DNA from: Ruminiclostridium sp.
Lineage (GTDB): Bacteria; Bacillota; Clostridia; Oscillospirales; Ruminococcaceae
Direction: 5' to 3'
Assembly: GCA_017395555.1 (NCBI GenBank)
Contig: JAFPUE010000097.1
Location: forward strand, 1 to 39,933
DNA: 39,933 nucleotides
The notes beneath the pieces are model-generated. The model was not told the DNA's origin and searched no databases. It was given only the letters and a program-made list of their open reading frames with translations. Of the stretch, positions 39,584 to 39,933 are shown piece after piece (position 1 is the first letter of the stretch; each line of letters begins with the position of its first letter). The translations under genes were made by a program, and so were the position numbers.

Positions 39584-39618
39584 AACAGCTCCCCGTAAAA
39601 CAGGGAGCTGTTTTCTTG
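39584..39618. terminator. Terminator between TIGR00266 gene and clpB
   Basis: AACAGCTCCC (39584-39593) pairs with GGGAGCTGTT (39603-39612), followed by TTCTTG. The genes converge, so it may serve both, though the minus-strand T-run is short. Confidence 0.75.
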
Positions 39619-39621
39619 TTA

Positions 39622-39933
39622 TCATGCGATTATCAGCCTGTCTCCGTCGCTGTCAACTCTGATCGTGTCACCGGGGTTGAGCTGATCGGAGATTATGGCT
39701 CTTGCGATAAGCGTTTCGAGGTGGTGCTGTATGAAGCGCTTCAAGGGTCTCGCGCCGTAAACGGGATCGTAGCCGTTGTCGATTATGAAGCTCTTGGCGG
39801 CGGGAGTGAGCGAGAGGGTGAGCTGCTTGTCTTCAAGACGCTTGCCGAGCGCTTCGGTCATAAGATCGACTATGCTGCCTATCTCCGCCTTTGTGAGCGG
39901 CTTGTAGTAAACTATCTCGTCGAGACGGTTTAA
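39622..39933 (-). CDS. clpB: ClpB-type AAA+ chaperone, C-terminal part (5' end beyond window)
   Basis: The frame is open to the right edge and encodes the last 103 residues. It reads LNRLDEIVYYKPLTKAEIGS, then a helical stretch and LTPAAKSFIIDNGYDPVYGA, RPLKRFIQHHLETLIARAII, which is the end of the second AAA+ module and the D2 C-terminal domain of ClpB (class B Hsp100). Known role: disaggregation of protein aggregates together with DnaK. The stop is at 39622-39624. ClpC is less likely, because the FIQHHLETLIARAII form is typical of ClpB. Confidence 0.92.
   Translation of the reverse strand, partial: LNRLDEIVYYKPLTKAEIGSIVDLMTEALGKRLEDKQLTLSLTPAAKSFIIDNGYDPVYGARPLKRFIQHHLETLIARAIISDQLNPGDTIRVDSDGDRLIIA

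Overview
The window reads as chromosomal DNA of an anaerobic, spore-forming, fibre-degrading Firmicute, most likely Ruminococcus or a close relative in the Oscillospiraceae. The signs are a type III glutamine synthetase beside a clostridial-type glutamate synthase amidotransferase, a spoVAC-AD-AE operon, the germination lysin SleB, two glycoside hydrolases of which one is a lipoprotein, clostridial synteny (rnj, gdpP, rplI, dnaB, tilS, hpt, ftsH), AGGAGG-type ribosome binding sites, and sharp TTGACA-17-TATAAT promoters. No rRNA, tRNA, CRISPR array, prophage or transposase was seen.

Layout. 1-6524 is a nitrogen block: a divergent class II glutamine amidotransferase (cut by the left edge), glutamine synthetase III overlapping purF by 4 bp, and an ammonium channel with a fused P-II domain. 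6569-8396 is a membrane-bound SpoIIE/RsbU-type phosphatase. 8430-11070 holds spoVAC-spoVAD-spoVAE between inverted copies of a repeat module. 11070-12537 is a DUF3343 protein with a polyproline tail plus a cysteine desulfurase-like gene broken by an in-frame TAA. 12676-14946 is a nucleotidyltransferase/phosphomannomutase-like fusion. 15439-25123 is a housekeeping run (RNase J, GdpP-like c-di-AMP phosphodiesterase, L9, DnaB, TilS, Hpt, FtsH). 25178-29598 has a PutP-type symporter convergent with a surface protein carrying three repeated beta-sandwich-like domains. 29704-34050 holds a small-peptide/ECF sigma operon, a flavodoxin with a structured leader, a cytoplasmic ParB-like/BMP-fold fusion protein and a phosphoesterase. 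34228-37567 is a two-gene glycoside hydrolase operon with a LacI/CcpA-type operator at its start. The window ends with sleB, a TIGR00266 protein and the 3' end of clpB.

How the parts fit. The first block takes up ammonium (Amt-PII), fixes it into glutamine (GSIII) and uses glutamine for glutamate and purines (amidotransferase, PurF). The leaders of glutamine synthetase and amt share hairpin ends, which suggests common RNA-level control. SpoVA proteins and SleB belong to dipicolinate handling and cortex lysis in spores.

The main unexplained structure is a family of composite repeats that end in, or sit beside, rho-independent terminators at gene 3' ends (8436-8754, 10697-11011, 26786-27067, 34126-34218). 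One copy supplies the last codons and stop of spoVAE, and a 33-bp tandem unit shows a compensatory base change in its stem. The best candidates for an undescribed system are the flavodoxin leader RNA, the 37-aa/61-aa/sigma operon with its structured leader, and the ParB-like/BMP-fold regulator. All calls were made by reading the sequence and from family knowledge; no database search was possible.
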